A stretch of DNA of 64,000 nucleotides, taken from contig NC_056554.1 in the NCBI RefSeq assembly GCF_910596095.1, forward strand, positions 1,860,001 through 1,924,000, in the 5' to 3' direction. A program made the position numbers and the translations under genes. The notes beneath the pieces were generated by a model. The model was not told the origin of the DNA and did not search any database. It saw nothing but the letters and a program-made list of their open reading frames with translations. The first letter of the stretch is position 1, and the number at the start of each line of letters is the position of its first letter. The DNA is from Thunnus maccoyii (taxonomy: Eukaryota > Chordata > Actinopteri > Scombriformes > Scombridae). Of the stretch, positions 61,101 to 64,000 are shown in pieces.

Positions 61101-64000
61101 CATTGTAAAAGAGACGCCTGTAAAACTATTGACAGGACGCCTTGAACTCAATTATGACTCTTTCTATTATGAACTTTTGATCCATGGAGGTTTTATGTTA
61201 AACTTTCCTCGAGCCGAGAAAAGCGATTTCAAAATCCGTGACGTCATCACAACGTAAAGTCTATGGGCCGAGCGGAAGCTCGCGGGCGGGGCCAGCGGGG
61301 GAAACACTACTGCGCATATTCAGTGGGCCGCACAACGCGGAAGCAAACCTGGAAGCTAGAAACTTTTTTGGCGTATGCGCCAGGCGAGCAACTCCTATAG
61401 GACTGCATGGGCGCCATTTTTAGTCCGGTATCCAGCTCTTATAATACATCTATGGATCACACAGGTGTATGAGAAGAGAGAGGAAGTAGAGTGTGAGTGA
61501 AATCATGTAACTTGTCGGACTGAGTAGCGATGTATGCGCAGTGTTTACAAACAAATGTGTAGCTGGTGTCTGAGATTATCTACCCGACAGTCTATGCTAG
61601 GATACTCATGCTACATATTTTCTGCGAGCAGGTGGAGACACTTCTACTCGAAGTTTGTTGTACAGTTGTTCAAGTTTGTTTGTTTATTAGCTCATTAGCC
61701 GAACGTGTGTTTGTTAGCATTCATTAGCAAAGTGAATGGACTCATAGCCACTATAACTAACACACGAGTGATTTATTAGCATTCATTTGCACAGTGAATG
61801 GACTTGTAGCCACTGTGTAGCTAACTCAGTTTATGCTAAAGGCTTTAGTTCATCGTTTCCGACGTGGAAGCCCTGAGGATTTATCGGACAGTGCCATGAG
61901 CTACTAAGTCAACGCTCAGACAGACTTTTCACTACATGGGCCGGACCCGCCATCTTTAGACTTCAGCGTGTATTCTGTTCCTTCCCGGAGACCGAGGGCT
62001 GGTGTAAACTGCTGATTGGAGTCAGACTTCATGACCAAGGTACCACATTTTATTTTGTTGCTCTTTGAGTGAGTGGCCAAATAGTTCTCCGTTCAGGTTT
62101 TATTTTATTTTAAATACCTGCCGGCTTGTGTGCGTGTGTGCTTGGTGAATGTGGGCCTACAAATTTTGATATAAATTTAAATCAGAGGAAATCTTAATTT
62201 CACTTTGAGTATATTGTTTACATTTGGAGAGAGTTATTGCCATAACTCCAGTAATTGAAAGAGACTATTATGTCATTGTTTATATGGGAAATTTGCCAAA
62301 GTAAATAAGAGAAGTTCATTATTTTGACAACTACTTCCAGTGTGATGTTTGGTTATTTCTTTCACTAGAAGTATTTAACACTGGATATTAGTGACAGTTT
62401 GTTTAAAGGAGCGATACACCTATTTCATTGCATTAGTCTAACTTATCAGGTAGATTATAGTGCATAGATTTAATACAAAGGTTAAGTAAAATAGTCTAAT
62501 AAGTGTATTGCAATTCATTAGCAGTGATTAAAGGAACCCAAGACAAATAAAATAGTCTATATAAACAAAAGAGAAACATTATTGTGACTGTGCTAGCAAA
62601 CAGTTGCTTATTCACACTTCCAGCAGACACAGAACAACATTAGCCTTCGTGTTTCAACTCCTGAGATGTTCAAAAGCTAGCTAGTAGCTAACTTAGTCTG
62701 CTGTTTGCTGGGCAGGTATTGTGTGTATTTCTGAAAATGGAAATAATGTTTAGTACTGGGGGTTTAAGGTGCTACTGCTAATACTTAAAGTAGAATTCTG
62801 AATGCAGGACTCTGCATACCTGCATAATTTGAACAAGCTCAACAAAAAATAGTCTATTTACTCGATCCAGCAGTCACAGCAATATTAGCATTCATTAAAG
62901 GGTCATGTTTCTGGCCACCTGATGAATCTACTTCAAGTCCAACCCCGCTGCTAGTTTCTAACTTTGTCTGTCTGCAGTTTGGTGGTGGGCAGGTAGTGTA
63001 CAGTAGATTTATCAGAGCTTTTATATTGAAAACAGTTGCCTGCTGTTCAAAACAAGGAACTGCTGATTTGGTGCTAATTTCCTGCAAGGTCATAACTATA
63101 AGCAACTCCTTTCTTATTTCACATAGCCATATGATCCATTGTTAATAGAAAAATAGTGATGAGTGCAACTTTTATCAGTACCTTGACAAGATGAACTCCA
63201 TCGTAGAACACCACCAACAGCTGTCCTTCACAAGTTGTCGTAAAAATGGGAACGTCAACTGAGTCACTCTCTGAATACACAACTTGGCCAGATTCCACCT
63301 CTCTCACCTGAAAAACATATATCTTTGATATACTGAATGAATGGGTCTTTCAGTAGTGTGAAACAGCTCTTGGAGTTACGTTGTTTTAATGGGCCTTTAG
63401 ACTTTAACCTGACAGTTCCCCCCAAAAAAACTTTTTTTCTTTTTTTTTGACCACTCCCAGAGTGATGTACAGTATATCCAAATAATTGTGATTTTTACAT
63501 TTTTTACACTTATATACATATAACACTTACTTCCAAGCTACATTTAGATAAGGCAGAGAAATAGTTCCTCTTAAAGTAAACCATGAAGTAAAATAAAATT
63601 TTGCTGAAGTCCAACCTGCAGACTTGGTCCCATGCGGATTATAAGCATCCTATCATCCAGCCCGAGGGTGAGGGAATCTCCCACAACTCCCCCCACCGCA
63701 TCCAGAGTCCTGATGATACGTCTCTGCTCCAGTTCCCAAAACCTCAGGCTTCCATCTGATTCACTGGTGACACCCAAGGGTCCTCTCTGGCCCCCTCCCA
63801 GGGCAGTCACACTGGTCAGGTGACCTAGTTAAATACACCGTTTTTCAATTTGATTATTTCATTATATACAGTCATAGCACGCAGTCACATTAACACTAAC
63901 ATACACATACTTTAAGTGTATTCATTCAACTCTGTGAAGCCATATATGTTTGATGGGTTACCTGCCAGCATGGTGTGTTGGAGGCCTCCTGGGGGCAGCA
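46409..64000 (-). CDS. Large WD40-repeat protein, C-terminal 15 exons (NWD1-like), 5' part beyond window
   Basis: Exons (minus): 64000-63962 (cut by window), 63824-63616, 63307-63182, 60601-60468, 57115-56987, 56678-56431, 56295-56130, 55473-55272, 53596-53463, 52722-52586, 51794-51646, 51352-51146, 50947-50853, 49117-48993, 46656-46409. All phases fit, giving about 781 residues plus stop. WD-type blades are seen: [11 protein letters not shown]...[67 protein letters not shown] charged helix ([20 protein letters not shown]) breaks the array, and the tail is acidic ([13 protein letters not shown]). The layout recalls the WD half of NACHT-WD proteins, and many small exons favour NWD1 over NWD2, but no NACHT domain is in the window; any large WD scaffold remains possible. 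Confidence 0.8.
49235..49308. mobile_element. piggyBac-type MITE, family A, right-end fragment
   Basis: Only the last ~75 bases of the family are present (CTAGATGCCACTAAATTCTA, then CACACTGGTCCTTTAA). Lies about 120 bases 5' of exon 48993-49117 of the WD40 gene. Confidence 0.75.
50040..50440 (+). mobile_element. LINE ORF1-like fragment (coiled coil)
   Basis: Broken frame on the plus strand: [31 protein letters not shown], then [14 protein letters not shown] and [14 protein letters not shown]. The last phrase matches L1-type ORF1 ([14 protein letters not shown]). Lies in an intron of the WD40 gene, antisense to it. Confidence 0.7.
50480..50590 (+). mobile_element. L2/CR1-like reverse transcriptase scrap
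   Basis: Peptide [20 protein letters not shown] then LRKIRG is the thumb-side motif of L2/CR1-class reverse transcriptases (CNK-KS-GIL-K-R). Adjoins the L1-type ORF1 fragment, so two LINE types are juxtaposed. Confidence 0.6.
52062..52134. repeat. (GATA)n microsatellite
   Basis: About 18 GATA units with two CATA variants, in an intron of the WD40 gene. Confidence 0.97.
53675..54102. mobile_element. TTAA-flanked MITE, family E, copy 2 (WD40 gene intron)
   Basis: Same order of words as copy 1 (GCAATGACTTTATGGCAGTG, AACAAGCTGTAAACACAAC, AAAACAATGAGCTGAAAGAA, TAGCTTTTAAATG). TTAA at both borders; shorter by an internal gap. Confidence 0.75.
58825..59040. mobile_element. MITE fragment (ACACTCAGCGAGCACCTTAT)
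   Basis: The head ACACTCAGCGAGCACCTTAT followed by TAGGAACACCTGTATAATCT is a widespread fish repeat end. The interior is AT-rich and no inverted far end is visible before the Tc1 element. Confidence 0.55.
59058..60112 (-). mobile_element. Tc1/mariner transposon, internally deleted, transposase on minus strand
   Basis: The left end reads TACAGTACCAGTCAGAAGCT, a Tc1 terminal repeat. On the minus strand the first ~100 codons of a Tc1 transposase remain ([20 protein letters not shown]..., with the paired helix-turn-helix [19 protein letters not shown] and [14 protein letters not shown]), and later the C-terminal part ([39 protein letters not shown]). NINPVE-W-EL holds the final acidic residue of the DDE triad. 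The middle, with the first two acidic residues, is missing and the two parts are in different frames; about 1.05 kb versus the usual 1.6 kb. The right terminal repeat is not recognisable. Non-functional. Confidence 0.9.
60970..61454. mobile_element. hAT-type MITE with perfect 8-bp target duplication
   Basis: 485 bp; left end CATGGATGTATAAGAAGAGC, right end reversed CATAGATGTATTATAAGAGC, continuing to CTGGATA in both. GATCACAC precedes it (60962-60969) and follows it (61455-61462), an exact 8-bp duplication as made by hAT transposases. GC- and CpG-rich interior, no long open frame. Sits in the intron between WD40 exons 60468-60601 and 63182-63307. Confidence 0.9.
61714..61826. repeat. About 63-bp diverged tandem duplication
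   Basis: TTAGCATTCATTAGCAAAGT...GAATGGACTCATAGCCACT is followed by TTAGCATTCATTTGCACAGT...GAATGGACTTGTAGCCACT. Both lie in a comparatively GC-rich 550-bp segment of the WD40 intron with no recognised element. Confidence 0.75.
62850..63175. mobile_element. MITE family E, copy 3, abutting a splice donor
   Basis: Matches copy 1 (GTGTACAGTAGATTTATCAG; CATATGATCCATTGTTAATA; GATGAGTGCAACTTTTATC). Its right end stops within about 8 bases of the donor of exon 63182-63307. A further partial copy seems to lie at about 62620-62740. Confidence 0.7.

Overview
The window is vertebrate nuclear DNA, almost certainly from a ray-finned (teleost) fish. Genes are split by GT-AG introns, the exons encode vertebrate protein families, and the spaces are filled with short inverted-repeat transposons, Tc1 and LINE fossils, a tRNA-derived SINE and CA/GT microsatellites typical of teleosts. 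All exon coordinates were assembled by hand from splice signals, reading phase and family knowledge, with no transcript data.

Layout: 1-5.3 kb is gene-poor. 5.3-8.0 kb holds bola2 (minus) and 8.8-13.7 kb holds slx1a (plus), head to head across about 0.87 kb; the human BOLA2-SLX1 genes are also neighbours. 15.9-20.7 kb holds a four-membrane-span CD20-like gene (MS4A/TMEM176 superfamily, minus). 20.7-25.8 kb is packed with short inverted-repeat transposons, including a 700-bp near-perfect palindrome. 25.8-33.6 kb holds a mucin-LAMP membrane glycoprotein (CD68/LAMP3-like, minus). 33.6-37.7 kb is intergenic. 37.7-42.4 kb holds ing2 (plus), a PHD-finger reader. 41.7-46.4 kb contains hAT-type and LINE-1 fossils. 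46.4-64.0 kb contains the last 15 exons (about 781 residues) of a large WD40-repeat protein (minus, NWD1-like) whose 5' part lies beyond the window.

The genes are not an operon and do not obviously share a pathway: Fe-S trafficking (bola2), Holliday-junction cleavage (slx1a), a tetraspan membrane protein, a lysosomal mucin of macrophage type, a chromatin reader (ing2) and a WD40 scaffold. The most unusual features concern repeats meeting splice sites: three tandem 69-bp copies of a splice acceptor plus exon in the LAMP gene, all open in frame; an intron in the CD20-like gene made almost wholly of two long GT tracts split by a hAT-like insertion; a tandem repeat starting at the slx1a exon 1 donor; and a transposon end a few bases from a donor in the WD40 gene.
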